In this document: positions 27,760 through 36,876 of the stretch, piece after piece
Numbering within the stretch: the first letter of the stretch is position 1
Layout of the letters: each line of letters opens with the position of its first letter
NCBI GenBank assembly: GCA_027013095.1
Contig: JALUYI010000006.1
Span: forward strand, 1-64,000
Length of the DNA: 64,000 nucleotides
DNA from: Paracoccaceae bacterium
GTDB lineage: Bacteria > Pseudomonadota > Alphaproteobacteria > Rhodobacterales > Rhodobacteraceae
Direction: 5' to 3'
Made by a program: the position numbers and the translations under genes
The notes under the pieces: model-generated
Told to the model about the DNA's origin: nothing
The model's database searches: none
The model's input: the letters and a program-made list of their open reading frames with translations, nothing else

Positions 27760-28126
27760 GCGACCGCTTGGGAAGAACCCAAAACTTGCAATAAACCAAT
27801 GATTTCACGGGGTTTCCAGTGTGCTTTGTTGCGCTGGTTATCAAAAAGAAAAAATATTCTTTCCCGTGCCCCAGATGGCCGGATTGTCCAACGCAGATCA
27901 AGCGGGCGACATTTTGCGCGAAACCGCCACCACTGGCGCTGCCGATAGTTGATCCTCGGGCGCACGGTCATCAGGAAACGGGATGCGCGCCGTGAATCCC
28001 TGTTGCTTTTTTGGTGGTTACTATTGCAAGATGCGGCGGCGATCCTGCCGCGTGTTGGAAGAGACCCTCTGCAGGAGGTCGCCAAGGGATACAATTAATA
28101 TGAGAAACACGGAGGACTCATAATCA
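27760..28126. other. intergenic stretch upstream of the TRAP operon
   Basis: About 367 bases without a convincing gene. It should contain the TRAP operon promoter. A seven-codon leader frame (ATG at 28100, MRNTEDS then stop) ends a few bases before the TRAP binding-protein start and overlaps its ribosome binding region (GGAGG). No riboswitch was recognised. Confidence 0.55.
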
Positions 28127-29218
28127 ATGGAACGTCGTAAGTTTTTGAAAGGTGCCGCACTTGCGGGCGCCGGAAGTGTGGCCCTTGCTGCCCCGGCTCT
28201 TGCCAGTGGCGCCAAGGAAATGAACATCGTCTCGACGTGGCCGCGGGATTTCCCGGGTCTGGGGACATCGGCCCAGCGTTTGGCGGCCAATATTGAGAAA
28301 CTGTCGCAAGGCGCCATCAAGGTGAACTATTTCGCCGCGGGCGAGCGCGTCAAGGCGTTCGACTCATTTGACGAGGTCGCCTCGGGCAACTCTCAGGCCT
28401 ATATCGCGGCCGAATATTACTGGCTCGGGAAAGACCCGGCATTTGCATATTTCACCGCTGTGCCGTTCGGCATGACCGTGGATGAGTGGAACGCCTGGGT
28501 GTTCTACGGTGGCGGCCAAAAGTTGTGGGACAAGGTTTCTGACGGCTTTGGCCTGAAGGCATTCGCCGCCGGCGCAACCGGGACACAGGCCGGTGGTTGG
28601 TTCAACAAGGAAATCAACAGCCCCGAAGATTTCAAAGGTCTGAAAATGCGTATCCCGGGCCTTGGCGGCACCGTGATGTCGAAACTGGGCGTTTCCACCG
28701 TGTCTCTGCCCGGCGGCCAGATCTATCAGAACCTCGTGTCCGGCGCCATTGACGCAACCGAGTGGGTTGGGCCGTTCAATGACTACTTCATGAAATTCTA
28801 CGAGGTGACCAAATATTTCTACACCTCTGGGATGCATGAGCCGAACGCGAACCTTGCCCTCAGCCTGAACAAGAGCTGGTACAGCAAGTTGAACGACTGG
28901 GAAAAAGCCGTCATCGAAGCCGCCGCACTGATGGAAAATCAGGCGATGTTCGCTGAGATGCAGGCCAAGAACGGTCTTTACCTGAAAAAACTGGTCGAAG
29001 AGCATGGCGTTGTCGTGAAATCGTATAACGACGACATCTGGGATGCCTTTGGCGAGGCCGCTTCACAGGTGTTCGCCGATACCCGGGCCAAGTCGAAACT
29101 GGCCGCCGAGGTGGACGATGCGTTCCAGGCCAAGCTGCGCGAAATCGGTAAATCGATGGCGCTGTCACAGGGCCAGTTCACCGCACAGCGGAACCGCGTG
29201 CTTGGGCTTGACGCCTAA
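28127..29218 (+). CDS. TRAP transporter substrate-binding protein, TakP-like
   Basis: A 363-residue periplasmic binding protein of the DctP superfamily. The N-terminus has a twin-arginine signal (ERRKFLKGAALAGAGSVALAAPALA). The ligand-contact region GGWFNKEINSPEDFKGLKMRIPGLGG and the motif GAIDATEWVGPFND are those of the TakP/2-oxoacid group, so a carboxylate such as a keto acid is the likely ligand. It is the first gene of a three-gene TRAP operon. A hairpin in the 119-base gap before the small permease probably lets it be made in excess over the membrane subunits. Confidence 0.93.
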   Translation: MERRKFLKGAALAGAGSVALAAPALASGAKEMNIVSTWPRDFPGLGTSAQRLAANIEKLSQGAIKVNYFAAGERVKAFDSFDEVASGNSQAYIAAEYYWLGKDPAFAYFTAVPFGMTVDEWNAWVFYGGGQKLWDKVSDGFGLKAFAAGATGTQAGGWFNKEINSPEDFKGLKMRIPGLGGTVMSKLGVSTVSLPGGQIYQNLVSGAIDATEWVGPFNDYFMKFYEVTKYFYTSGMHEPNANLALSLNKSWYSKLNDWEKAVIEAAALMENQAMFAEMQAKNGLYLKKLVEEHGVVVKSYNDDIWDAFGEAASQVFADTRAKSKLAAEVDDAFQAKLREIGKSMALSQGQFTAQRNRVLGLDA

Positions 29219-29242
29219 ACATGCCGCTTTTCTAGATATCGG

Positions 29243-29263
29243 GCGGGGCTTTTACGGCCCCGC
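29243..29263 (+). terminator. stem-loop between TRAP binding protein and permease genes
   Basis: A seven-base stem (GCGGGGC, 29243-29249, with GCCCCGC, 29257-29263) closes a seven-base loop and is followed by TCTTTTCC. It can act as a weak terminator or as a 3' stabiliser of the binding-protein mRNA. Confidence 0.6.
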
Positions 29264-29337
29264 TCTTTTCCGTCCAAAAGATTACATCGCCAGGCCGTCA
29301 CTCAGCCAAGGTCGATGAAGGAACAGCTGGGGGTTTC

Positions 29338-30345
29338 ATGTCTGATAAGGATAACTCTGATAAGGATAACGCCGTCGCCGTTGCGCGGTTCGGCAAGCCA
29401 GCACCAGTGACGCGAATGGTCGGCTGGGCAGTTCTGGGGGCTCTTACCGCCTTTCTGATCAACAATATCCTGCAGGTCGGGTTTGGGTTTGGCAGCGTAT
29501 TCAGCATTCTGTCAGGCGATCTGTCCGGGGTATTGCCGACGCTTATCTATGTCGTGTTCATACTGGTCGGGATCAGCTATGTGCTGCGCTCGCCCGATAC
29601 GGCGCTGCGCTGGGATGCGGATCTGGTGCATCGGGCCAATATCTATATTCTGCGCGGGTTTTATTTTACCGTCCTATTTGTGGGTCTGGCGGATGTGGCG
29701 ATTGCCTTCATGCGAGTCGAGAAGGTTTTCGATCTTTTCCTCAGCGCCGATATGGTGCGCAATTTCGAGCGCCCTGACTTTACCGGGCTCTATATCTATT
29801 TCCCGCTAATGATCCTGTCCTTTATCCTTGCCGCATTCACCAAGACCCTCGGGTTTCACTGGCTGGCCCTTCTGATCATTCTGGCCGAGCTATCCATTGT
29901 TATCACCCGGTTTGTTTTTTCATACGAGCAGGCCTTTATGGGTGATCTGGTGCGCTATTGGTATTCGGCGCTGTTTCTGCTGTCCGCCGCCTATACTCTG
30001 CACGAAGAGGGCCACGTGCGAGTCGATATCCTTTATTCGGGGTTCTCGGCCCGCAAGAAGGGGCTGTTCAACATCATCGGGGTTCTGCTTTTGGGGTTGC
30101 CAACCACCGGGGTCATTCTGGGTGTGGGATTTAACGGCCCTCAGTCCATCATAAACAGCCCGGTTATGAATTTTGAAGTCACCCAGACCGGCGGGATCGG
30201 CATGTATGTAAAATACCAGATGGCCGCATTTCTTGGGATTTTCGGAGCCACAATGATGGTTCAGTTTGTCAGCATGCTGTTTGACTCAATGGCCGATTTC
30301 CGGGATGAGCCGGGGCATCGCGACACCGAAGCCGTCGCGCAGTAA
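29338..30345 (+). CDS. TRAP transporter small permease, long form
   Basis: The small membrane subunit (DctQ type) that docks to the large permease. At 335 residues it is much longer than the usual 160-200. Several hydrophobic segments precede and follow the canonical four-helix part, with WYSALFLLSAAYTLHEEGHVRVDILYSG carrying the family's typical D-x-hydrophobic motif. Long forms of this kind accompany TakP-like binding proteins. The large permease begins 12 bases downstream. Confidence 0.9.
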   Translation: MSDKDNSDKDNAVAVARFGKPAPVTRMVGWAVLGALTAFLINNILQVGFGFGSVFSILSGDLSGVLPTLIYVVFILVGISYVLRSPDTALRWDADLVHRANIYILRGFYFTVLFVGLADVAIAFMRVEKVFDLFLSADMVRNFERPDFTGLYIYFPLMILSFILAAFTKTLGFHWLALLIILAELSIVITRFVFSYEQAFMGDLVRYWYSALFLLSAAYTLHEEGHVRVDILYSGFSARKKGLFNIIGVLLLGLPTTGVILGVGFNGPQSIINSPVMNFEVTQTGGIGMYVKYQMAAFLGIFGATMMVQFVSMLFDSMADFRDEPGHRDTEAVAQ

Positions 30346-30357
30346 GGGACCAATAGG

Positions 30358-33015
30358 ATGGAACTGTTTTTTCTGGTCGTTCTGATCATTCTCATGGCCT
30401 CGGCGCTGGGCTCGGGCTTTCCTGTGGCGTTTGCCTTGCCGGGGTCTGCCATTCTGGCGATCGCGCTGGCCGGGGCCTCGGGGTATGTGTTTGCCGGTGA
30501 TCCGGGAGCTTATTTCCACTCGGGCACCCCGTGGCAATGGATGTCAGCAGGGGTCACGAACCTGCGCAGCGTTTACTGGGTGGCACAGCGGGATACGCTG
30601 ATTGCGGTGCCACTGTTCATTTTTATGGGGATCATGCTGCAGCGCTCGAAAATTGCCGAAGACCTGCTGGTGACAATGGCGCAGCTGTTCGGGCCGGTGC
30701 CCGGCGGTCTGGGAATTTCGGTCGTTTTCGTGGGCGCGCTGCTGGCCGCCACAACGGGGATCGTCGGGGCTACGGTTGTCGCGATGGGATTGATTTCGCT
30801 GCCGGCAATGATGCAGAACAAGTATTCGACGCCATTGGCGACCGGAACCATCGCCGCGTCGGGGACGCTCGGGCAGATCATCCCGCCCTCGATTGTTCTG
30901 ATCATTCTGGCGGACCAGCTGGCCTCGGCCACCGATCAGGCCGGGGTCTTGCGAAAGACGCTTTACAAGAATGCTACGGGCGAGTTTTCGATGCCCTCGG
31001 TTTTTGATGTCGGTTCGACCTCGGCGGGCGAGATGTTTCTGGGGGCGCTGGTTCCCGGGCTGGTGCTGGTCGGGCTTTATATGCTCTACATCCTGATCTT
31101 TGCCACCCTGCGCCCGAGTGCGGCACCTGCAGTCAAATACGACGGCAAGTTTGATTCCACGTTCTGGAAAAAGGTCGGTCTGACGCTGGTGCCCCCGCTG
31201 ACCCTGATTTTTCTGGTTCTGGGATCAATCATCACCGGGGTTGCCACGGTGAATCAGGCCGGAGCCATCGGCGCCGTCGGGGCCACAGTGATGGCCGGCT
31301 ATCGTCTGGCCGAGGACAAGCGGGGCCGGTATTTTCCTGCCATTCTGGGAATCCTGTCAGCGGTCGTGCTGGCCTATGCGGTCAGCAATTTCGAAATGAA
31401 CATCAAGCTGGTTCGCAACGCCCATGACCAACTGGGGATATGGATCGGGATTGCCGGCTCGCTGGGGCTGCTGACCTCGTTGATCTGGAGCGGGTTTCGC
31501 GTTTACCGGATCAACCACACCATGGACGGGGTGATGATCGAAACCGCGAAAACAACCTCGCTGGTTTTCGTTATTCTGATGGGGGCTGCCATTCTGACCG
31601 CCGCATTTAGGGCCTTTGGTGGCGAGGAGCTGGTGCGCGCCTTCCTGAACGGCCTACCCGGCGGCTTCTGGTCGAAATTCATCGTGGTGATGGGGGTGAT
31701 TTTCATCCTCGGATTTTTTCTTGATTTTATCGAAATCTCGGTGGTTGTGGTGCCCATTGTTGCACCGATCCTGTTGGCGGATCCGTCGGCGAATATCACC
31801 GCCGTCTGGCTGGGGGTCATGATCGGCCTTAACATCCAGACCTCGTTTCTGACCCCTCCGTTCGGCTTTGCGCTGTTCTATCTGCGCGGGGTGGCCCCGG
31901 CGGCTGTCAAGACCATTCAGATTTACAAGGGCGTGGTGCCCTTCATCCTGTTGCAGCTGGTGGCCCTGACCATCGTGGGGCTGACACCTTCGCTGGTCAA
32001 CTATCTGCCCAACCGCGTCAGCTTCCTGTCCGAGACTTCGCCACCTCCGCGCAACCCGCGTCTGCAAGAATGCTTGGGGAATTTCATCCGGGACAAGCTG
32101 GCGCAGGATAACGGCCAGACGCTGGCGGCGATCAAGACCGCGGAAAAACTGGACCTCAGCTATCTGCCCCGGAAATTTTCCCGTCAGATCTCGGGCGCAT
32201 TCAGCGATGCAGAAAAATCCATCAATGCGCTGGGCAAGATCTATGTCGCAAGCGATGCGGTGACTGCCGCTGCTGTGGATTATCGCCCGCAGTTAATCAA
32301 GGTGCGTCAGTTGCAAAAACAGATCCGCGTCGCAACCGCTAAGGCCAAGGAGCTGAAAACCTCTTTGGGTCAGGCCTTCAATGGCGCCAGCAGTTCAACG
32401 AAGGCCATTGACAAGGTCAAAATCGTTGCGTTGGACAAGAAGATTGCGGCGCTGAAGGCCAAAATTCCTCCAAACTGGCCCAAGGTCTACAAATCGTTCC
32501 GCTCACTTGTTCAGACAGAAAACAAGGACCGGCGGACATTTCAGAGCGCTGCCGACAATTCCTATGACGGCGTGGTAAAGGCGATTGCAGTGATCGACTC
32601 GACCAAACAGTTCGGCGCTCTTGAGGCCGAATTGACAGATCTTCGCAACGTGATCGAAACCGAGCAGCCAAAAGTGGCCGTGGACAAGATCAAAAGCCTG
32701 ACCCGAAAGTTCCGCAAGGTCGCCGGGGCAAACAAGATCGCATCCCTCCTGTCCAAAGTGCGGCGCGTCCTGAAAAAGAAAAAGGTCAAGATGGACAAGG
32801 CGCTGAAGCTTTATGACAAGGCTAAGGCCGAGTATGATGCACAAAAAATATGGCGCGCCCGTGCCCAAACCGATCTGCGCGCCGGGTTGGTCACCTATCT
32901 GGCCGCAATCAAGCCCACTCTGGGGATCCGCTCACAGCCCAAACTCAGCCGTGAACAGGCCCTCTATCTGGCGTGGTGCAGCTCGGGCCATGAGGATATC
33001 TCGCTGAATTTCTGA
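30358..33015 (+). CDS. TRAP transporter large permease with long C-terminal extension
   Basis: The 885-residue product begins with a complete DctM-type permease (about residues 1-555). Typical segments are VFVGALLAATTGIVGATVVAMGLI, GTLGQIIPPSIVLIIL and LNIQTSFLTPPFGFALFYLRGV. The last 330 residues are not part of known DctM cores: they are soluble, rich in Lys and Ala, and predicted to form helices and coiled coils (IRVATAKAKELKTSL, VRRVLKKKKVKMDKALKLYDKAKAEYDAQ). There is no stop, frameshift or internal ribosome site at the junction near 32020, so it looks like a real fusion. The extension's role is unknown; binding the small permease, membrane or a regulator is possible. A strong terminator follows. 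Confidence 0.93.
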   Translation: MELFFLVVLIILMASALGSGFPVAFALPGSAILAIALAGASGYVFAGDPGAYFHSGTPWQWMSAGVTNLRSVYWVAQRDTLIAVPLFIFMGIMLQRSKIAEDLLVTMAQLFGPVPGGLGISVVFVGALLAATTGIVGATVVAMGLISLPAMMQNKYSTPLATGTIAASGTLGQIIPPSIVLIILADQLASATDQAGVLRKTLYKNATGEFSMPSVFDVGSTSAGEMFLGALVPGLVLVGLYMLYILIFATLRPSAAPAVKYDGKFDSTFWKKVGLTLVPPLTLIFLVLGSIITGVATVNQAGAIGAVGATVMAGYRLAEDKRGRYFPAILGILSAVVLAYAVSNFEMNIKLVRNAHDQLGIWIGIAGSLGLLTSLIWSGFRVYRINHTMDGVMIETAKTTSLVFVILMGAAILTAAFRAFGGEELVRAFLNGLPGGFWSKFIVVMGVIFILGFFLDFIEISVVVVPIVAPILLADPSANITAVWLGVMIGLNIQTSFLTPPFGFALFYLRGVAPAAVKTIQIYKGVVPFILLQLVALTIVGLTPSLVNYLPNRVSFLSETSPPPRNPRLQECLGNFIRDKLAQDNGQTLAAIKTAEKLDLSYLPRKFSRQISGAFSDAEKSINALGKIYVASDAVTAAAVDYRPQLIKVRQLQKQIRVATAKAKELKTSLGQAFNGASSSTKAIDKVKIVALDKKIAALKAKIPPNWPKVYKSFRSLVQTENKDRRTFQSAADNSYDGVVKAIAVIDSTKQFGALEAELTDLRNVIETEQPKVAVDKIKSLTRKFRKVAGANKIASLLSKVRRVLKKKKVKMDKALKLYDKAKAEYDAQKIWRARAQTDLRAGLVTYLAAIKPTLGIRSQPKLSREQALYLAWCSSGHEDISLNF

Positions 33016-33033
33016 AGAAGTTCCAAAGAAACG

Positions 33034-33073
33034 GGCCGGCCGTGTGTTCGAATGAACATGCGGCCGGTTTTTT
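33034..33073 (+). terminator. rho-independent terminator after the TRAP operon
   Basis: The arms CCGGCCG (33036-33042) and CGGCCGG (33061-33067) enclose an inner TGTTC-GAAT-GAACA hairpin. The stem is followed by six T residues (33068-33073). Confidence 0.9.
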
Positions 33074-33403
33074 CCAAAGGCGTGACCAGTCTGTCCCCAA
33101 CTTGAAAACACTCCTTTTTCGATTATATATATAATTTTAATCAACTTTACCGAATGTTCTTCTTGCAGCTATGACGCGAGTATGACAGGTTTCAGAGGCA
33201 AGCAGCAGATCGGGCCGCCGGCCGGAAACAACACTACCCACCCCACCCCTCGCTCCCCGTTTCCGGCCGGGGCCCACTCTGGGTAACGCTCTGCCGCTCA
33301 GTCACCGAATGTCAAAGTCTACACTCAGGCTGCGCAAATCGCCTCTTGCGAAATGGTCCCGCTTTTCAGATAAACAGGCGAATGGAAAATAAGGAGTCCG
33401 CCC
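33074..33403. other. intergenic stretch with a long hairpin and AT-rich tract
   Basis: About 330 bases without a gene. It starts with an AT-rich tract (33117-33140). A large inverted repeat follows: left arm 33212-33229 (GGGCCGCCGGCCGGAAAC) and right arm 33259-33275 (GTTTCCGGCCGGGGCCC), which match except for one inserted base. The loop of about 29 bases is almost free of G and rich in C. No T tract follows it, so it is not a typical terminator. Confidence 0.65.
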
Positions 33404-33715
33404 ATGCGTGCCCGAATTTATCAGCCCGCCAGAAATGCCATGCAATCAGGTCAGGCCAAGACTAGAAACTGGGTTTTGGAATTTGCTCCGGGCGCCGCGC
33501 GCAGGATCGATCCCCTGATGGGCTGGACCAGTTCGGACGACACCCAAAGCCAAGTTCGCATGAACTTTGAAACGCGCGAGGCGGCGGAAAAATATGCCCG
33601 CGACAACGGGCTGGATTTCCAGATCATTGACGCACACAAGCGCAAGGCGCAGATTCGCAAAGGCGGCTATGGCGAGAATTTTTCCACCAACAGGCGCGCC
33701 GTCTGGACGCATTAG
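33404..33715 (+). CDS. NDUFS4-like complex I accessory subunit
   Basis: A 103-residue protein of the ETC complex I subunit family, related to mitochondrial NDUFS4 (18 kDa). Typical features are the start [44 protein letters not shown] and the C-terminal basic part. In alphaproteobacteria it stabilises the peripheral arm of NADH dehydrogenase. AAGGAG lies eight bases before the ATG. It stands alone, away from nuo, next to a tRNA-Arg gene. Confidence 0.93.
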   Translation: MRARIYQPARNAMQSGQAKTRNWVLEFAPGAARRIDPLMGWTSSDDTQSQVRMNFETREAAEKYARDNGLDFQIIDAHKRKAQIRKGGYGENFSTNRRAVWTH

Positions 33716-33790
33716 GACGCAAGAGGCCCGCGTTTGACCTGCCCGCAGCAGGTGAAATGCCCGCAGCAGCCGACATTTGCCCAATTTTCC

Positions 33791-33867
33791 GGCCCCGTAG
33801 CTCAACTGGATAGAGCAAGGACCTTCTAAGTCCGAGGTTGGGGGTTCAAGTCCTCCCGGGGTCGCCA
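33791..33867 (+). tRNA. tRNA-Arg (TCT)
   Basis: The 77-base sequence folds as a tRNA. Acceptor strands GGCCCCG and CGGGGTC pair (one G-U), the D arm is GCTCAACTGGATAGAGC, the anticodon loop CTTCTAA carries TCT, the T loop is GTTCAAGTC, and CCA is encoded. Confidence 0.96.
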
Positions 33868-33931
33868 GTTTTCTTGCCTAATACCGCGCGGCCCGGTAGA
33901 TCGGACAGGCAAATGCCGGAGCGCGATAGAG

Positions 33932-34774
33932 ATGCAATATCAAGACGGAGCCGCCAAACCAGATGGAGGTACGGAGGGCCCTGTGTCGTTCTGGCCGGTT
34001 TATGTTATCAACATGGCGACAAACACCGTGCGCATGGCAGCAGCGGGTCAGACCTTGTCAACCCTCGGCATCCCGTTTCAGCGTTTTGAGGCCGTGGACG
34101 GTCGCGCCCTGTCCACGACCGAGCGCCAGCGCATCTATGACCCGATTGAAAACGCACGCAAGTTTCGCCACCCCCTGATCCCGGGTGAGCTGGGGTGTTA
34201 TCTCAGCCATATCAACCTCTGGCGTAAAATTGCAGCAGACCCGGCTCCCGGTGCGGTGATTCTGGAGGACGATTTTTCGACCGACAAACACCTGCGCCGT
34301 GTGCTCGGCGCGCTTTTTCAGGACAACGCCTCATGGGATATGGTCAAGCTCTATTCCCGGCGGGCCAATTCGCGGATGATCAAAACGCGCAGCCTCGGCC
34401 CCGGAATAACCCTTGGGCAGCCTTATCAAATTCCCAACACCACCCTTGGGTATGTGATCCGGCGCGAGGCAGCAGCGCAGCTTTTGGCACATCCCTTTCC
34501 ACTGGCCCGCCCGATAGACGAGGATCACAAACGGTTTTGGGAACACGGCCTGTCGATCTGGCTGGCGCTGCCCCCACCCCTGTCCCAAGGGGCCGAGGCC
34601 CAGTCCGGTGACAGTATTGCCGCAGCCCGCAAAACAGGCAAACGCCCTCCCTTTGGTCAAATGCTGGCCCAAGGGGGGAAAAACCTCCGCTATCGTTTGG
34701 GATATCTTGCAAAACTGCATTTCAACCGGCTGTTTCCCGCGGGAAACGTAAAAAACAGGGCCGCAAAGAAATGA
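33932..34774 (+). CDS. GT25-family glycosyltransferase
   Basis: A 280-residue transferase of the LPS-modification GT25 family. The family motifs are visible: VYVINMATNTVRM at the N-terminus, FQRFEAVDGR, GELGCYLSHINLWRKI, and the acidic motif AVILEDDF. These enzymes add galactose or related sugars to lipooligosaccharide in the cytoplasm. Its stop overlaps the start of the phosphatase gene in ATGA, so the two are coupled. Confidence 0.9.
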   Translation: MQYQDGAAKPDGGTEGPVSFWPVYVINMATNTVRMAAAGQTLSTLGIPFQRFEAVDGRALSTTERQRIYDPIENARKFRHPLIPGELGCYLSHINLWRKIAADPAPGAVILEDDFSTDKHLRRVLGALFQDNASWDMVKLYSRRANSRMIKTRSLGPGITLGQPYQIPNTTLGYVIRREAAAQLLAHPFPLARPIDEDHKRFWEHGLSIWLALPPPLSQGAEAQSGDSIAAARKTGKRPPFGQMLAQGGKNLRYRLGYLAKLHFNRLFPAGNVKNRAAKK

Positions 34775-35460
34775 AACGCAGTCTGTTTTCCCGAATCAAG
34801 GATGCCGAGCATACATGGCGGGACCGCATGGGCACCGACATTTCAACGCCCGAGGCCCGGCGCCGCGCCCGGTTTCATTTCAACTGGATCGACCACGCGA
34901 TTCTGCGGGTCTGGTGGAAAAATTTTCATCGGGTTGCCGACGGCGTTTACCGCGCAAACCAGCCCTCACCGGCGCGTTTGGCCGAATTTCGAGACATGGG
35001 GATCAAGACCATCCTCAACCTCCGGGGGGCCGCCGAGCACAGTCATTATCTGTTTGAACGCGAGGCCTGCGATACCCTTGGCCTGACTTTGATTGACCAT
35101 CGCCTCTATGCCTCTGATCTGGCCAGTCGGCAGGAGCTTTTGGAACTGATCGAGATCATGGCGCGGATGGAAAAGCCCGCCGTCATGCATTGCAAGTCGG
35201 GGTCGGATCGCACCGGCTTTGCAGCGGTCATATACCTGCATGAGTTTTGTGCGGTCCCGCTTGGGACGGCACTGGCCCAGCTGAACTGGCGCTATTTGCA
35301 TTTTAAAAAGTCAAAAAATGGCATCCTCGATCTGTTTTTTCAGGCATATCTGCGCGAGTCTCAAAAGGACCCGCAAAGCCTGCGCCACTGGATTGCCAAT
35401 CGTTACGACCCGGATCAGCTACGACGGGAATTTGCGCAATCAAAGGGCTGGAAAAAATAG
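34771..35460 (+). CDS. tyrosine/dual-specificity phosphatase family protein
   Basis: A 229-residue protein with the CX5R catalytic signature HCKSGSDRTG (Cys141, Arg147) and an upstream general-acid region (IDHRLYASDLAS). The motif FHRVADGVYRANQPSPARL is typical of DSP-like bacterial phosphatases related to the lipid or LPS-linked group. It is coupled to the GT25 gene, so the substrate could be a glycolipid or a sugar phosphate rather than a protein; this is inference. Confidence 0.87.
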   Translation: MKRSLFSRIKDAEHTWRDRMGTDISTPEARRRARFHFNWIDHAILRVWWKNFHRVADGVYRANQPSPARLAEFRDMGIKTILNLRGAAEHSHYLFEREACDTLGLTLIDHRLYASDLASRQELLELIEIMARMEKPAVMHCKSGSDRTGFAAVIYLHEFCAVPLGTALAQLNWRYLHFKKSKNGILDLFFQAYLRESQKDPQSLRHWIANRYDPDQLRREFAQSKGWKK

Positions 35461-35705
35461 CAGACTGCCTTGGGTTGAGCGCCCTCTTTTGGGGGCGGAA
35501 ACGTCGCGTTCAATCGCTTCAGGTTTGTTTTCGGGCGGTTCGCCCCGCCCTTGCCGCGGTCGGATCACACCAGAGCCGTCACGCTGCCGGGCCTGCGGTT
35601 AATTTTCCGTTCATCGGTTGCAAAATGACGGTGAGTGTGCTTGTTTCAACGCCGAAACCGCATCCTAAAAGCGGGAAAAACGAAGTCGTCCTGGGGAGGA
35701 AAACC

Positions 35706-36800
35706 TTGAACGCCGTATCTAAGGAAGACGGATTCGTGGTCTTTGACCATGTTCAAAAAAGCTATGACGGCGAGGTTTTGGTCGTCAAGGATCTGAACCT
35801 TTATATTGGCAAAGGCGAGTTTTTGACCATGCTCGGCCCGTCCGGCTCGGGCAAGACCACCTGTCTGATGATGCTGGCAGGATTTGAGACAGCCACCCAC
35901 GGAGACATCCTGTTGGGCGGCAAGCCGATCAACAACATTCCCCCGCACAAACGCGGCATCGGTATGGTATTTCAGAACTATGCGCTGTTTCCCCACATGA
36001 CCGTTGGTGAAAACCTGTCCTTCCCGCTGGAAGTGCGCAAGATGGATAAGTCTGAGCGCGAGGAAAAGGTGCGCCGGGCGCTGGATATGGTGGAGATGGG
36101 CGATTTCATCAATCGACGTCCCGCACAACTGTCCGGGGGCCAGCAACAGCGTATCGCCTTGGCCCGCAGCCTTGTCTTTGAACCGGATCTCGTCCTGATG
36201 GACGAACCACTGGGGGCCCTTGACAAACAACTGCGCGAACACATGCAGTTCGAGATCAAGCATCTGCATGAACGTCTTGGCGTGACGGTGGTCTATGTGA
36301 CGCACGACCAATCCGAGGCTCTGACGATGTCTGACCGGGTCGCGGTGTTCGATGACGGGGTTATTCAGCAACTGGCCTCGCCCGAAGACCTCTATGAACG
36401 CCCTGAAAATGCCTTCGTGGCGCAGTTCATCGGCGAAAACAACAGGCTGGTCGGCACCGTCAAGGAAGTCAGGGATGATACGGCGGTGGTGGTGTTGCCC
36501 AGCGGGGCGGAAACCACGGCAAAGGCAGTGAATTGCGGTAAGGCGGGTGATGCCACCACGCTTTCGATCCGCCCCGAGCGGGTAACGCTGGGCAAGAGCG
36601 CAGGCGAGAATGCCACCGACGCCGAGGTGCTGGAGCTGATTTACCTTGGCGATCATATCCGCTGCCGGATGAGGGTCCACGGCGACGAGGAATTTATCGT
36701 CAAGGTGCCGAATTCTGCCGGGATACATGAATTGCAGGTAGGCTCGAAAACGAAAGTGGGATGGGCCACCGAGGATTGCCGCGCGCTTGACAGAGCGTGA
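35706..36800 (+). CDS. ABC transporter ATP-binding protein, PotA-like
   Basis: A 364-residue ATPase. The Walker A is GPSGSGKTT, the Q-loop lies in [10 protein letters not shown], the signature motif is [17 protein letters not shown], Walker B is [12 protein letters not shown], and the H-loop is [11 protein letters not shown]-terminal TOBE regulatory part ends the protein. The frame stays open upstream to 35475, but TTG at 35706 follows GGGAGGAAAACC and gives the normal PotA length, so I chose it. The gene starts a four-gene operon with binding protein and two permeases, probably for a polyamine or related cation. Confidence 0.93.
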   Translation: MNAVSKEDGFVVFDHVQKSYDGEVLVVKDLNLYIGKGEFLTMLGPSGSGKTTCLMMLAGFETATHGDILLGGKPINNIPPHKRGIGMVFQNYALFPHMTVGENLSFPLEVRKMDKSEREEKVRRALDMVEMGDFINRRPAQLSGGQQQRIALARSLVFEPDLVLMDEPLGALDKQLREHMQFEIKHLHERLGVTVVYVTHDQSEALTMSDRVAVFDDGVIQQLASPEDLYERPENAFVAQFIGENNRLVGTVKEVRDDTAVVVLPSGAETTAKAVNCGKAGDATTLSIRPERVTLGKSAGENATDAEVLELIYLGDHIRCRMRVHGDEEFIVKVPNSAGIHELQVGSKTKVGWATEDCRALDRA

Positions 36801-36876
36801 GCGAACAGCCTGCGTGCGTTGCCCGGTACGCCGCAGGATTACGGAACAAACGGGCGTTGAAACAAGGAGAAACTGT

